This document shows positions 35,653 to 44,711 of a DNA stretch of 64,000 nucleotides, one piece after another (within the stretch, counting starts at the first letter, position 1; each line of letters opens with the position of its first letter). The DNA is from Flavisolibacter amylovorans. Lineage in GTDB: Bacteria > Bacteroidota > Bacteroidia > Chitinophagales > Chitinophagaceae. The stretch lies in NCBI RefSeq assembly GCF_039541815.1, contig NZ_BAABGY010000011.1, positions 186,001 to 250,000 of the forward strand, given 5' to 3'. The notes under the pieces were generated by a model. The model was given only the letters and a program-made list of their open reading frames with translations, did not search any database and was not told the DNA's origin. The translations under genes were made by a program, and so were the position numbers.

Positions 35653-36561
35653 ATGAAAAGCTATTACGCTTCCCTGCTCGCATTGTTCCTGCTGGCCGGT
35701 ACCGCCGGCGCCCAAAAAATAAACTGGAAAAAGCTCGACGCGCTGCAGCCCGACTCCGTGCTCCGTACCGGAGAGCGCCCACCCACCAAGGTGCTGCTGC
35801 TCGGCACCTTTCATTTCAACTATCCCAACCTCGACGGCCACAAGACCGACTCGTCGAAATTCATCGATGTGCTGTCGCCTGTGCGGCAGCGGGAGCTCGA
35901 GGAGCTGGCCGGTGTCATTGCGCGCTTCCGGCCCACGCGGATCTATATCGAGTCGTCGCGGCAAGCCTACCACGACTCGCTTTTCGCGGCCTATCGTGCC
36001 GGCAGGTACACCCTCGGCCGCAACGAGATCTACCAGGTGGGCTATCGTGTGGCCAGGCAGCACAACCTTCCGGGGGTATACGCGGTGGATGCCGGCAACC
36101 TGATGATGGACTACCGCAAGTCCATACGGAAGATCGACAGCCTGTGGAACTACAACGTGCCGGTGGACACGCTGCGCGACCGCTATTGGGGCGCCCGCTA
36201 CAAAGCCTATTACACGGCCGGCGACTCGGTGCAAGCGACGCTCACGCTGCTCGAGAATTTTCTGGTGATGGCGCAGCCGGCGGTGCTGCGGCGGATGCAC
36301 GGGGCCTACCTCACCTCCGGCTTCAACACACAGGGTACCGACGGTCCCGACCTGCTTTCGATCTGGTGGTACAACCGCAACCTGCGCATCTTCAACCGCA
36401 TCCTGCAAACAAAGCCCACGGGCGAAGACCGGATCCTCGTGCTGTTCGGCAACGGGCATATGCCGATCCTGAAGCATTGTTTCGAGTCGTCGCCGGAGTT
36501 CGAGGTTGTAGAACTACGGGCACTGACCCATCCCCGGCCCTTCCCAAAGGGAAGGGAGTGA
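35653..36561 (+). CDS. Secreted DUF5694 protein (TraB-like)
   Basis: 302 aa from ATG 35653, signal peptide MKSYYASLLALFLLAGTAGAQ. The GTFHF motif (residues 51-55) and the C-terminal GNGHMPILKHCFESSPEF are hallmarks of DUF5694/TraB-like proteins, whose related TIKI/TraB members are metalloproteases; activity here is inferred. The final ten residues (THPRPFPKGRE) and the stop are read from a GC-rich palindrome that invaded the 3' end, directly after a copy of the dispersed word (36508-36517). Confidence 0.82.
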   Translation: MKSYYASLLALFLLAGTAGAQKINWKKLDALQPDSVLRTGERPPTKVLLLGTFHFNYPNLDGHKTDSSKFIDVLSPVRQRELEELAGVIARFRPTRIYIESSRQAYHDSLFAAYRAGRYTLGRNEIYQVGYRVARQHNLPGVYAVDAGNLMMDYRKSIRKIDSLWNYNVPVDTLRDRYWGARYKAYYTAGDSVQATLTLLENFLVMAQPAVLRRMHGAYLTSGFNTQGTDGPDLLSIWWYNRNLRIFNRILQTKPTGEDRILVLFGNGHMPILKHCFESSPEFEVVELRALTHPRPFPKGRE

Positions 36562-36681
36562 CCCATCCCCGGCCCCTTCCCGAGGGGAAGGGAGTGACCC
36601 ATCCCCGGCCCCTTCCCGAGGGGAAGGGAGTGACCCATCCCCCGACCCCTTCCCGAGGGGAAGGGGTCGGGGGATGGGTCA
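36524..36681. repeat. GC-rich palindromes (family A), four tandem copies
   Basis: Units begin at 36524, 36559, 36595 and 36631, 35-36 bp apart, each TGACCCATCCCC then GGCCCCTTCCC then GGGAAGGG. The last (36631-36681) is a perfect palindrome with two 24-bp arms around GAG. The first overlaps the DUF5694 gene end. Confidence 0.92.
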
Positions 36682-36750
36682 AGGGCACTCCTCCGGTTTG
36701 GGGAAGGCCGTACCGTCTTTATTGATTCAGCAGTTTCCCTGGACGGGAGA

Positions 36751-37146
36751 TTAGCCTGCGTTTAGCGTTTCGAGGATCGTATCCAAAACTGCATCCAATC
36801 GCTCCAGCACGGCATCGTTCCAAAACCGGATGACGCGGAAGCCATTCGCTTCGAGGAACTCCGTACGGTCTTCGTCGTATCGCTGCTGCGATGGCGCCAG
36901 GTGAATGTCGCCATCTACTTCCACGATCAGTTTGCGCTTGAGGCATACGAAATCGACGATGTAATTCCCAATGACGTGCTGCCGCCTGAATTTGTAGCCC
37001 GCGAGCCGCTTCCCCTTCAAGGCTTTCCATAGAACGGATTCCGCCTTCGTGGGCTTCCGTCGGTGCTCGAGGGCGAAACCGATCCGGGGTCGGTATTGCT
37101 GCGGCGTCGCATGATGGTACCCGTAATGTTGCGGTGGCATTTTCAT
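36751..37146 (-). CDS. DUF559 endonuclease-like protein (copy 2)
   Basis: 131 aa from ATG 37146 (a TTG at 37158 is a possible alternative). Motifs TKAESVLW, LAGYKFRRQHVI, IVDFVC (Asp65), IVEVDG (Glu76) and FRVIRFWN match copy 1, with the same residue numbers for the two acidic positions. PD-(D/E)XK/Vsr-like nuclease fold is expected. It lies between two palindrome blocks of family A. Function unknown. Confidence 0.85.
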   Translation of the reverse strand: MKMPPQHYGYHHATPQQYRPRIGFALEHRRKPTKAESVLWKALKGKRLAGYKFRRQHVIGNYIVDFVCLKRKLIVEVDGDIHLAPSQQRYDEDRTEFLEANGFRVIRFWNDAVLERLDAVLDTILETLNAG

Positions 37147-37210
37147 GCACCGAATCAACGACAGCTTAGGGGCGTAGCAAGGTGAAAAACCTCATTGAAA
37201 TCTGGGAAAA

Positions 37211-37271
37211 AACCCATCCCCGGCCCATCCCCCGGCCCCTTCCCAAGAGGAAGGGGCCGGGGGATGGGTCA
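37211..37271. repeat. GC-rich palindrome (family A), right end of DUF559 cassette 2
   Basis: Arms 37224-37243 and 37249-37268 (CCCATCCCCCGG / CCGGGGGATGGG at the outer ends), five-base loop; a partial second copy precedes at 37213-37223. Confidence 0.9.
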
Positions 37272-37273
37272 CG

Positions 37274-37304
37274 AAAAAAGGGACGCACACCGTGCGTCCC
37301 TTTT
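37274..37304 (-). terminator. Intrinsic terminator of the helicase gene
   Basis: On the minus strand AAAAGGGACGCAC, loop of three, GTGCGTCCCTTTTTT. Confidence 0.85.
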
Positions 37305-37370
37305 GTATTCCGTTGTGGCTCCGTGTCGTTGTGCCGCCGTAGCCTGTCCCGCCAACGGCGGGATGAAACC

Positions 37371-38738
<1,368 letters not shown>

Positions 38739-39006
38739 TGTTTCAATTAACGGTTAAATAAGGTGGACCGCGGCGAAGCATCAGTGGCAACATGCCAGGA
38801 GCTGCGCGACCTTACTTGCTAGATGGGAACCGGTATTTCGGAGAGCTCCGATTAGGGATCAAGTCAGCGAGAGGGCGATCCGGGAAAGAATAAAGGTAGG
38901 CGTTTATTTGTGAATAAGTTGGTAAACGCCCCAGAAGGCCGCGCTGCTACTACCGGGGCGCTTGTGAAAAACCCCTATGGACGGGCTTTTGGCGAAAAAT
39001 TTTGAC
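38739..39006. other. Long gap upstream of the helicase gene
   Basis: About 270 bp with no gene seen. Contains the helicase promoter region on the minus strand; a long 5' leader, as in other DEAD-box cold-response genes, is possible but not shown. Confidence 0.3.
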
Positions 39007-39034
39007 TTGCCTGGTTTTATATTATTTAAATTTG
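39007..39034 (+). promoter_or_regulatory. Bacteroidota-type promoter of receiver protein 1
   Basis: TTG at 39007-39009, 17-bp spacer, and TAAATTTG at 39027-39034, a full match to TAnnTTTG. The surrounding DNA is notably AT-rich. Start of transcription expected near 39041, about 50 bp before the ATG. Confidence 0.65.
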
Positions 39035-39092
39035 GAATGCAAACCCGGGCCGTAAGGCCTACTTGTTTCACCCTGACCCCTCTCTGTCACAT

Positions 39093-39566
39093 ATGCATTC
39101 TAACCTCCCTGTTCAGCACCTGATGCTGGTCGACGACGACACCGATGCCTGCCTTCTTTTTGAGCGGGCGCTCCGTAAAGTTTCTCCGCAGATCTGGTTT
39201 ACCGCCCTCCACAGCGGTGAGGCCCTTTCCGATCACCTGCCGCAATCGCTGCCCGAGCTCCTCTTCCTGGACCTGACCCTTCCCGGAAAAAGCGGGCTCG
39301 ACTGCCTCTCCGAGCTGCGCCGCCATCCCCGCTTCGAAAAGATGCGGATCGTGGTGTACAGCGCCTCGGTGCGCATGTCGGACATTTCCGAGGCCTACGC
39401 GCGCGGCGCCGACCTGTTCATCGTAAAGCCCTTCAGCCAGAGCCACCTCGTGAATGCCCTCGAGCATGTGCTGCGGATGGATTGGAAGGAATCCCTGCGC
39501 AACCGCTATTTCATTAACAACCAGTTTGTACCGTTTACCGCCGTTTCCGGTGCCGCCGTGGCCTGA
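39093..39566 (+). CDS. Stand-alone receiver-domain protein 1
   Basis: 157 aa from ATG 39093. Only a receiver domain: LMLVDDDTDACLLFERAL, Asp60 in LLFLDLTLPGKSG, and FIVKPFSQSHLV with the conserved Lys. No output domain; the C-terminal 30 residues (NRYFINNQFVPFTAVSG) are short. Such proteins act by protein contact, often in phosphorelays or chemotaxis-like systems. Its neighbour at 39723 is a paralog. Confidence 0.88.
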   Translation: MHSNLPVQHLMLVDDDTDACLLFERALRKVSPQIWFTALHSGEALSDHLPQSLPELLFLDLTLPGKSGLDCLSELRRHPRFEKMRIVVYSASVRMSDISEAYARGADLFIVKPFSQSHLVNALEHVLRMDWKESLRNRYFINNQFVPFTAVSGAAVA

Positions 39567-39647
39567 GTCTGCCGCCGTCTGCCCCGGCTTCGACCGTGCG
39601 AATTGAGCATTTGGACGTAAACGGGACTAAGAGTAATCCCGTGCTTT

Positions 39648-39655
39648 TATCTTTG
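39648..39655 (+). promoter_or_regulatory. Promoter -7 box of receiver protein 2
   Basis: TATCTTTG, a full match to TAnnTTTG, 67 bp before the ATG. No good -33 box seen. Confidence 0.45.
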
Positions 39656-39667
39656 TGTTCCAACATT

Positions 39668-39709
39668 GGCCCCCGCATGCTCCACAATTCTGCTGGCGCG
39701 GCGGGGGCC
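39668..39709 (+). promoter_or_regulatory. GC-rich stem-loop in the leader of receiver protein 2
   Basis: GGCCCCCGC (39668-39676) pairs with GCGGGGGCC (39701-39709) over a 24-base loop, ending 13 bp before the ATG. It could block ribosome access or act as a regulatory hairpin. Confidence 0.4.
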
Positions 39710-39722
39710 TCCGGAACACCCT

Positions 39723-40196
39723 ATGTGGCAACAACGCACAACCATTGAAAAAGTATTGCTGGTCGACGACGACGCCGACGACCAGTTTCTCTTCGGCGAA
39801 GCCCTCCGCGAGGCTGCGCCCGGCGTGCGCCTCGAAAGTGCCGGCGATGCCGACGGCATGCAGCAGGTGCTGGCGCGCTACCTCCCCGACCTCATCTTTC
39901 TCGACGTCCGTTTGCCCGGCGCAAGCGGCTTCGATTGCCTTGCCCGGCTGGCGGCCCATCCTATTTACCGCACGATCCCCGTGGTGATGTATTCGAGCTC
40001 GCCCGACGAGCTGGACGTGGTGCGGGCCTACGCCGGCGGCGCTCACCTCTTCTTCCGCAAGCCGGCCCTGTTCGACCTCCTCGTTGCCGGCATCCGCAAG
40101 GTGCTCTTCCTCGACTGGATGCAACCGCACCGCATCCGCAAGCGCCACCGCATCGGGGGCAGGCTGCTGGTGTTCAATACGGGTTGGGGTTCGTGA
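39723..40196 (+). CDS. Stand-alone receiver-domain protein 2
   Basis: 157 aa from ATG 39723. Receiver domain with VLLVDDDADDQFLFGEAL, Asp61 in LIFLDVRLPGASG and HLFFRKPALFDLL. Related to receiver 1 (same length, same order). The basic end HRIRKRHRIGGR differs. The stop codon is followed at once by a GC-rich palindrome. Confidence 0.88.
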   Translation: MWQQRTTIEKVLLVDDDADDQFLFGEALREAAPGVRLESAGDADGMQQVLARYLPDLIFLDVRLPGASGFDCLARLAAHPIYRTIPVVMYSSSPDELDVVRAYAGGAHLFFRKPALFDLLVAGIRKVLFLDWMQPHRIRKRHRIGGRLLVFNTGWGS

Positions 40197-40229
40197 TCCA
40201 CCCCCGGCCCCTCCCAAAAGGAGGGGAGA
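40197..40229. repeat. GC-rich palindrome (family A) after a stop codon
   Basis: CCACCCCCGGCCCCTCCC then AAAAGGAGGGGAG, placed directly after the TGA of receiver 2. Confidence 0.85.
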
Positions 40230-40260
40230 CCAACTCATTGCAAGTTCTCTGGTCGCAGTG

Positions 40261-40704
40261 GCATCCCGAAGGGATGCGCGCTCGGTAGCCCGGCATGCAA
40301 TGCCGGGATAACGGTGTCGATAATGAACATCCACGTCAGCATCCCGGAGGGATGCGCGTTTCCAAAGAAGCTGGCACCATCAGGGTGCTCAAGGGAAGGA
40401 AGGACATTACCCATCCCCATCTACCGCGGGATACCATGGGTCATCGTTCGCTTGCCTGACCCTTCCGCAATCCCATTAACGAGCACCCCTACGGGGTGCG
40501 GTTTCCTTAAATCAAAACGTCTTTCTACCAAGCGCGCACCCCTACGGGGTGCAAGACCAGCATGTCGTTGATTTTACCTTTTTGCGTAACGCACCTTTGA
40601 CGGTAACGCGCATCCCTCCGGGATGCTGACGTGGTTTCTGACCATCGACGCCATTACCCCGGCATTTCATGCCGGGCTGTCAAGCGCGCATCCCTCCGGG
40701 ATGC
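40261..40704. repeat. Cluster of eight small palindromes
   Basis: GCATCCC-x-GGGATGC at 40261, 40339, 40610 and 40688; GCACCCCTACGGGGTGC at 40483 and 40536; CCCGGCAT-xxx-ATGCCGGG at 40289 and 40658. Three palindrome types are interleaved in about 450 bp with no gene. Confidence 0.92.
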
Positions 40705-40811
40705 TTTGGCGTCAAAGGTGCTCTGCCGGTTTTGGCAATCATAATACCTATCCGGCCTTTCGGAAGCGATCTGCTCACGCCTGACGCCTCACGACGCACT
40801 CCGGATACGCC

Positions 40812-40864
40812 CACCGCTCACCCGCTCACCCGCTCACCCGCTCACCCGCTCACCCGCTCACCCC
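40812..40864. repeat. CACCCGCT word array upstream of the AraC gene
   Basis: Six tandem copies of CACCCGCT/CTCACCCG ending 20 bp before the ATG. Confidence 0.85.
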
Positions 40865-40883
40865 AATTGCTTACCTTCCTCCC

Positions 40884-41825
40884 ATGATCCACCACGGCTT
40901 TCCCGACCTCCACTGGCTGAAGCGCAAGATCGACGAGCGCTTCCGGAGCCGTACCGGGTGGAACGACATTCCCCTCGAGGCGGAAGGCTTTCCGAGCGTG
41001 GTGATCCGGGCCTCGTCGCGCGAAGCCTGGCGCCCCGACATCGCCGGGCCGATCTCGCTGTTCCTGAACCTGCGCGGCCGCAGCCGCTGCGGCGTGGACG
41101 GCCGGATACAGGAAGTGCCCGAAGAATACTTTTTCCTGAGCAACCGCTTTCAGCCCTACACCCTCGAGATCGACAGCCGCCAGCCCGTGGAGACCTTCAA
41201 CATCCACATCGGCGAGGCCTTCTCCGAAGGCGTGCTGAGCGCCCTGCTCACACCGGCCGATACCATCCTCAACAACGGCCCGCAGCAAAAGGCCGTAACC
41301 GTAGCCTTTCAAAACCGGCTCTACCGGCGAGATGCCGCCTTTGAGTCGCTCGTACAGGACCTGCAGTCCGCCGACGAACCCGGCGGCGTCAACCGCCCCC
41401 GTTTCGAGGAAGCCCTCACCGGCCTGCTCCACTACCTGCTCGCGCAGCACCGCGATACGCTGGAGCAGCTGCATCGCCTGCCGGCGCTCAAGACGGTCAC
41501 CCGCATCGAGGTCTACAAGCGGCTGTCTGCCTCGCTCGATTACCTGCACAGCACGGGCGATGCCGACGGCGAGATGCTCGCCCGCATCGCCTGCCTCTCC
41601 CGGTTCCATTACCTGCGCCTCTTCCGCCAGGCCTACGGCTGCACGCCGTACCAGTATGCGCAGCGCCTCCGCCTCGAAAAGGCCTGCCAGCTCCTGCGCC
41701 ACAGCGACCTTTCGGTGGCCGACATCGGCTTCGCCCTCGGCTTCGAAAACCCGCAGTCGTTCAGCCGCCTCTTCGCCCAGCGGCACCGCCTGTACCCGGC
41801 ACAGTACCGCGCCGCCGCGAAATAG
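40884..41825 (+). CDS. AraC-family transcriptional regulator
   Basis: 313 aa. N-terminal cupin-like region (EEYFFLSNRFQPYTLEI, VETFNIHIGEAF) probably senses a ligand. The C-terminal helix-turn-helix pair is at about 215-313: MLARIACLSRFHYLRLFRQAYGCTPYQYAQRLRL and LSVADIGFALGFENPQSFSRLFAQRHRLYPAQYR. Target genes unknown; the membrane-protein gene 61 bp downstream is the nearest candidate. Confidence 0.92.
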   Translation: MIHHGFPDLHWLKRKIDERFRSRTGWNDIPLEAEGFPSVVIRASSREAWRPDIAGPISLFLNLRGRSRCGVDGRIQEVPEEYFFLSNRFQPYTLEIDSRQPVETFNIHIGEAFSEGVLSALLTPADTILNNGPQQKAVTVAFQNRLYRRDAAFESLVQDLQSADEPGGVNRPRFEEALTGLLHYLLAQHRDTLEQLHRLPALKTVTRIEVYKRLSASLDYLHSTGDADGEMLARIACLSRFHYLRLFRQAYGCTPYQYAQRLRLEKACQLLRHSDLSVADIGFALGFENPQSFSRLFAQRHRLYPAQYRAAAK

Positions 41826-41886
41826 CAATTTTGGTGATGGCACGCAGCGGCCGGCCGGGCCACCTTTGTGGTATAAACTCCTTGTT

Positions 41887-42645
41887 ATGCAACCAACGAT
41901 ACTTCCTGCCTTGCTCATGAGCGCCATCACGGCCGCAGTGGTACTCCTGATTCTTCGCGGCGCCGGAGCTGCCCTTCCCCGCACCGGTCTCCCGGCCGAA
42001 GCGCAGCGCGGCCTCCGCAACCGCGTCTTCGGCGTCGTTGCCGGCTGGCTATTGCTGGTCGGTGGGCTCGGCGCGCTCGGCGTCTTCGATGTGCCCGGCC
42101 TGCCGCCGCGGCCCATGATCGCTATGGTGCTGGGCACCGCCGGCGTGCTCTTCGCTTCGTTCAGCGCCGGCGGGCGTGCCCTGCTGCGGGCCGTTCCCCT
42201 TCATGCGCTCGTTTACCTCCAGGCCTTCCGCATCGCCGTGGAGCTGGTGCTCTGGATGGGTTACCAGCGCGGCATCATCCCGGAGGCCATGAGCTTCGAA
42301 GGCCGCAACTGGGACCTGCTGATCGGACTCGCCGCGCTGCCTGCCGGCTACCTCGTACAACGCGGCGGCACAACGGCGCGCGTGGCGCACGTCGCCTTCA
42401 ACGTGCTGGGGCTCGTTTCGCTGGGCAACATCGCCATTGTGGCCACGCAGCATATGCCCGGGCAGGTGCCGTCGGGTACGGTGAGCATGGCCGTCGTGGG
42501 CACCTTCCCCTTCGTGTACCTGCCGGCCGTGCTGGTGCTGGTAGCGCTGGCGGGACACCTGTTGTCGCTGCGACAGCTGGCGCTGGCCCGGCGTTCACAG
42601 GCCCTGGCGGCCGTAGAAATACAGAAGGAGCGGGCGCTGGCCTAA
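41887..42645 (+). CDS. Multi-pass membrane protein of unknown function
   Basis: 252 aa from ATG 41887. About seven hydrophobic helices (ILPALLMSAITAAVVLLIL, VVAGWLLLVGGLGALGVF, MIAMVLGTAGVLFASF, LPAVLVLVALAGHLLSL). A polar stretch GYQRGIIPEAMSFEGRNWD sits near the middle. It follows the AraC gene and may be its target. The dispersed word at 42613-42622 is read as Val-Glu-Ile with the ATA codon near the C-terminus. Confidence 0.75.
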   Translation: MQPTILPALLMSAITAAVVLLILRGAGAALPRTGLPAEAQRGLRNRVFGVVAGWLLLVGGLGALGVFDVPGLPPRPMIAMVLGTAGVLFASFSAGGRALLRAVPLHALVYLQAFRIAVELVLWMGYQRGIIPEAMSFEGRNWDLLIGLAALPAGYLVQRGGTTARVAHVAFNVLGLVSLGNIAIVATQHMPGQVPSGTVSMAVVGTFPFVYLPAVLVLVALAGHLLSLRQLALARRSQALAAVEIQKERALA

Positions 42646-42784
42646 CGATACCCGACATCTTCGATGTAGGAGCTTTTGATAGCGGAAACTTCGTCGTTGG
42701 CCTATATCGCTACTGGAGTTCAGCCGCACAGAGTCACCCCGCTCCTTTGGGAAGGGCAGGGTGTCATAATCATATTATTCTTAA

Positions 42785-42792
42785 TATCTTGC
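42785..42792 (+). promoter_or_regulatory. Promoter-like -7 box of rmuC
   Basis: TATCTTGC in an AT-rich run, 16 bp before the ATG. The same octamer precedes the rhomboid (44700) and DPP-IV (61052) genes. Confidence 0.35.
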
Positions 42793-42808
42793 AGGCCAAT
42801 TCGCGCTT

Positions 42809-44137
42809 ATGCTCACCCTGCTGCCCGTGCTTTCCTGCGTCCTCAGCCTCCTCGCCATTATCCTGATCCTCGTGTTCCGGCCCCGGCCGTTGAGCGGTGC
42901 ATCCCTCGACGCGCCTTTCCAGGCACACTTCGACCGCCTTACGCAATACCTCCGCGCCGACTTCAAGGCCGGGCGCGAGGAAGCGGCTGCCCTTGCCGCG
43001 CAGAACCGCCAGGAGCTCCTGGGCGCCCTGCAGCAGTTCCGCACCGAGCTGTCCACCACCCTGGGCCACCTCACCGAGCAGCAGCGCAGCGCCCTCGACC
43101 GCTCGCTCCGCAACTTCGCCGAGCGCTTCGCCGAGAATGTAGACGGCATGAAGGCCTTGCAGGCGCAGAAGCTCGACGAGCTGCAGGCGCGCCAGCAGCA
43201 GCTCGTGGAAAGCACCGAGAAGAAGCTCGACCAGATGCGCGAAACGGTGGAGGAGAAGCTGCAGAAGACCCTCAACGAGCGCCTCGGCCACTCGTTTGAG
43301 CTGGTGAGCCGGCAGCTCGAGAGCGTGCAGAAAGGACTCGGCGAGATGCAGACGCTGGCGCAGGATGTGGGCGGCCTCAAGAAGGTGCTGAGCAACGTGA
43401 AGATGCGCGGCGGCTTCGGCGAGGTGCAACTGCAGATGCTGCTCGAGAACATCCTCGCGCCGGAGCAGTACGAGGCCAATGTGGCCACGAAGAAAGGCTC
43501 GGCGGAGCGAGTGGAGTTTGCCGTGAAGTTCCCCAACCGTGAGGCGGACCGCGAGTACGTATGGCTGCCCATCGACGCCAAGTTCCCGAAGGATGCCTAT
43601 GAGCACCTGCAGAACGCGTACGATGCGGGCGATGCCGCCGCTATCGAGGCCGCACAGAAGAACCTCGAAACGGTGATCAAGCGGATGGCGAAGGACATCT
43701 GCGAGAAATACCTCGACGCGCCCAACACCACCAACTTCGGCATCCTCTTCCTGCCCTTCGAGGGGCTCTTCGCCGAGGTGGTGCGCAAGGCTTCCCTGCT
43801 CGAGGAGCTGCAGCGCGACTGCCACGTGGTGGTCACCGGCCCCACCACGCTCGCCGTCATCCTCAACTCGCTGCAAATGGGCTTCCGCACCCTGGCCATC
43901 CAGAAGCGCTCCTCCGAGGTGTGGCAGGTGCTGGGCACGGTCAAGAAGGAGTTCAACACCTTTGGCGCCCTGCTCGAGAAAGCACAGAATAACATCCAGA
44001 CCGGCCTCAACCAACTCGAAGACGTGGTGGGCGTGCGCACGCGCGCCATCCAGCGCAAGCTGAAGAGCGTGGAGGTGTTGCACGACGAGCCGGTGAAGGA
44101 GCTGGCCGCCGGACGTGTGGAGGAGGAGGAGGAGTAA
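42809..44137 (+). CDS. rmuC: DNA recombination protein RmuC homolog
   Basis: 442 aa. One N-terminal membrane helix (LPVLSCVLSLLAIILILVF), then a long coiled coil (about residues 45-190, Gln/Leu/Glu-rich), then the RmuC domain with LKKVLSNVKMRGGFGEVQL, ILAPEQYEANVATKKGS, EYVWLPIDAKFPKDAYEHL, TTNFGILFLPFEGLFAEVV and GPTTLAVILNSLQMGFRTL. RmuC has a PD-(D/E)XK-like nuclease fold and limits inverted-repeat-driven rearrangement in E. coli, which is notable next to so many inverted repeats here. Confidence 0.93.
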   Translation: MLTLLPVLSCVLSLLAIILILVFRPRPLSGASLDAPFQAHFDRLTQYLRADFKAGREEAAALAAQNRQELLGALQQFRTELSTTLGHLTEQQRSALDRSLRNFAERFAENVDGMKALQAQKLDELQARQQQLVESTEKKLDQMRETVEEKLQKTLNERLGHSFELVSRQLESVQKGLGEMQTLAQDVGGLKKVLSNVKMRGGFGEVQLQMLLENILAPEQYEANVATKKGSAERVEFAVKFPNREADREYVWLPIDAKFPKDAYEHLQNAYDAGDAAAIEAAQKNLETVIKRMAKDICEKYLDAPNTTNFGILFLPFEGLFAEVVRKASLLEELQRDCHVVVTGPTTLAVILNSLQMGFRTLAIQKRSSEVWQVLGTVKKEFNTFGALLEKAQNNIQTGLNQLEDVVGVRTRAIQRKLKSVEVLHDEPVKELAAGRVEEEEE

Positions 44138-44699
44138 AAGTTGGCATCAGTAATTCTACAAGTATCCAACAGCGCAGATCCTGTTATTACGAGCCCTGCT
44201 TCCACCCGGCGTTGCGAGGTGCCGCCGGTCATTGCGAGCGCAGCGAAGCAATCTCCACAACTTTCGGAGTGTATCGATAGCGGCAATTGCCAAACACCCC
44301 GCGTAACGGAGGGGATTGTCCCGAGGCTTCGGGACGCTTCGCTCGCAATGACGTTTTTGTGCTCCGCGTATTTGCGTCTTCTCGTAAAACCCTCGCGGTG
44401 CTTTGAAGAATGCCAGCCGCTTCGGCCTCATGGCGCTACAATCCCTACCGGTCAGGCTGAACCCAAAAAAGTAATCGCTGTGTCGCCGTGCCTCCATGCC
44501 GCCGTGTGAATTTGTCCGGCCGCAGGCGCCACCAGGTCTTTGCGTTCCCCGCGTCTTAGCGCCTCCGCGTGAAACCCGGATTCTTCTTTAGGAAAGACCA
44601 GCCCCTTGCGGCGGACCCTTCTAACAGGTAACCTTCTTTGGAAACTACGGCCCTCCCTGTCAGGAAGAAATCGACTTATCGATCTGACCCCGAAGCCCC
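44138..44699. repeat. Interspersed repeats between rmuC and the rhomboid gene
   Basis: No gene in about 560 bp. 44147-44160 (cagtaattctacaa) is a near match to the dispersed word. 44231-44257 (cattgcgagcgcagcgaagcaatctcc) and its partial complement near 44313-44353 bracket a gap. 44360-44620 repeats ctccgcgtatttgcgtcttc-type phrases and gccgtgcctccatgccgccgtg. Confidence 0.7.
44147..44160. repeat. Dispersed palindrome-like word, intergenic site
   Basis: CAGTAATTCTACAA, a near match to YYGTAKNNMTACRR, 10 bp after the rmuC stop codon. Confidence 0.4.
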
Positions 44700-44707
44700 T
44701 ATCTTGC
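44700..44707 (+). promoter_or_regulatory. Promoter-like -7 box of the rhomboid gene
   Basis: TATCTTGC four bases before the ATG at 44712; transcription would begin at or near the start codon. Confidence 0.35.
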
Positions 44708-44711
44708 GCCG

